A stretch of DNA of 64,000 nucleotides. Origin: Psychrobacter sp. NG254. Its GTDB lineage: Bacteria > Pseudomonadota > Gammaproteobacteria > Pseudomonadales > Moraxellaceae. The notes beneath the pieces were generated by a model. The model had not been told where the DNA came from and made no database searches. It worked only from the letters and a program-made list of their open reading frames with translations. The stretch is from the NCBI RefSeq assembly GCF_015277735.1, contig NZ_JADHDA010000001.1, forward strand, positions 310,001 through 374,000, given 5' to 3'. Positions 63,559 to 64,000 of the stretch are shown here, piece by piece. The position numbers and the translations under genes were made by a program. Position 1 is the first letter of the stretch. Every line of letters begins with the position of its first letter.

Positions 63559-64000
63559 ATGAACAACGACGGCCGCATTACAGATCCTAATAATCGTGTA
63601 GTTGATGAAGATTATCTTGAAGTAGGTGATAGAGAGCGAATCATTGACGATAATGAACGTAGATTAACTGGTAGCGATCATACGGTAGATAATAGAGTCA
63701 TTAGACATGAAGAAGACAATATTATAGAAGATCATGACGCTATCGATCGCAGTGCAGTAAAACATATGTCAAAAGAGGCAAAAGAAGATCTGAACGCAGA
63801 CATCATCACCGGTGAGCCAGGCTCGCATCCAGTTGGTACAGGTATAGGTGGCGTAGGCGGTGCAGCAGCAGGTGCAGCTATCGGTACGATGGCAGGCCCA
63901 TTAGGAACGTTAATTGGTGGCGCTATTGGTGCTATCGTTGGTGGCAGTGCAGGGCATGCCGCAGCTGAAGCGATTGATCCGACACACGAGGAAGCCTATT
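63559..64000 (+). CDS. Glycine-zipper protein with charged N-terminus, 3' end missing
   Basis: The ATG at 63559 follows AAGGA at seven bases, and the frame is open to the end of the window (147 codons). Residues 1-80 are strongly charged and polar (RITDPNNRVVDEDY, RERIIDDNERRL), with no signal peptide. From about residue 93 there is a Gly/Ala-rich hydrophobic zone (GVGGAAAGAAIGTMAGPLG, then GGAIGAIVGGSAGHAAAEA), a glycine-zipper type helical hairpin. Such proteins are often stress-induced and membrane-associated. The family is not otherwise recognised. Confidence 0.72.
   Translation, partial: MNNDGRITDPNNRVVDEDYLEVGDRERIIDDNERRLTGSDHTVDNRVIRHEEDNIIEDHDAIDRSAVKHMSKEAKEDLNADIITGEPGSHPVGTGIGGVGGAAAGAAIGTMAGPLGTLIGGAIGAIVGGSAGHAAAEAIDPTHEEAY

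Noticed and set aside
1-64000. CRISPR arrays, rRNA operons, prophage or integrative elements
   Set aside because: No regularly spaced repeats, no rRNA sequence, no integrase or structural phage genes, and only one tRNA without attachment-site duplication.

Overview
The window looks like an ordinary chromosomal stretch of a gammaproteobacterium of the Moraxellaceae, most likely Psychrobacter. The evidence is the gene content and order, namely FadL-like porin, PutP, LeuCDB, FimV next to TruA/InfA, a scattered type II secretion system and the PpsA/PpsR pair, together with low-to-moderate GC and many short AT-rich gaps. This placement is inferred from remembered family resemblance; no search was run. 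There is no prophage, CRISPR array, rRNA operon or intact insertion sequence.

Layout. 1-5 kb: end of a FadL-type outer-membrane protein, a gene-free gap with short repeats, the Na+/proline symporter PutP and a LysR regulator. 5-11 kb: leucine biosynthesis leuC-leuD-(lipoprotein)-leuB, then an L,D-transpeptidase. 11-20 kb, all minus strand: infA, truA, an asparaginase, FimV split over two genes, queA and dinB. 20-25 kb: a small unknown protein, tRNA-Leu(CAA), ferredoxin-NADP reductase, TrmO and the secretion ATPase GspE. 25-31 kb: a hexapeptide acyltransferase, TatD, a TetR regulator and the minor pseudopilin operon gspHIJK. 31-39 kb: FabR-like regulator, dGTPase, a His-rich MliC-like lipoprotein, YchF and a UvrD-type helicase. 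38-45 kb: a DadA-like oxidase with RidA, an enoyl-CoA hydratase, a VOC protein with divergent LysR, and a glycerate kinase/GntP permease pair. 45-51 kb: rpsF-rpsR-rplI with a recognisable S6:S18 leader, an RDD/GYF membrane protein and PEP synthase. 51-64 kb: PpsR, a lipoprotein, a SthA-like transhydrogenase, an export operon (TolC-YihY-HlyD-two ABC-2 permeases), glycerol kinase and the start of a glycine-zipper protein.

How the genes work together. LeuCDB carry out the isomerase and dehydrogenase steps of leucine synthesis. GspE and GspHIJK are the motor and the pseudopilus tip of one type II secretion machine whose other parts lie elsewhere. DadA plus RidA pair imine production with imine clearance. 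Glycerate kinase plus GntP is a sugar-acid uptake and phosphorylation unit. PpsA and PpsR, divergently placed, form the PEP synthase and its bifunctional regulator. The TolC/HlyD/permease cluster is a trans-envelope exporter with no ATPase gene beside it.

The points most worth a second look are the split FimV, a MITE-like element whose terminal repeat supplies the stop codon of YihY, the ATPase-less exporter, the SthA-like enzyme with an 88-residue N-terminal extension and a Ser in place of the family's remaining Cys, a GspH with a very long prepilin leader, the Asn-rich tails shared by GspJ and GspK, and the His-rich MliC-like lipoprotein. I found no clearly new multi-gene system.
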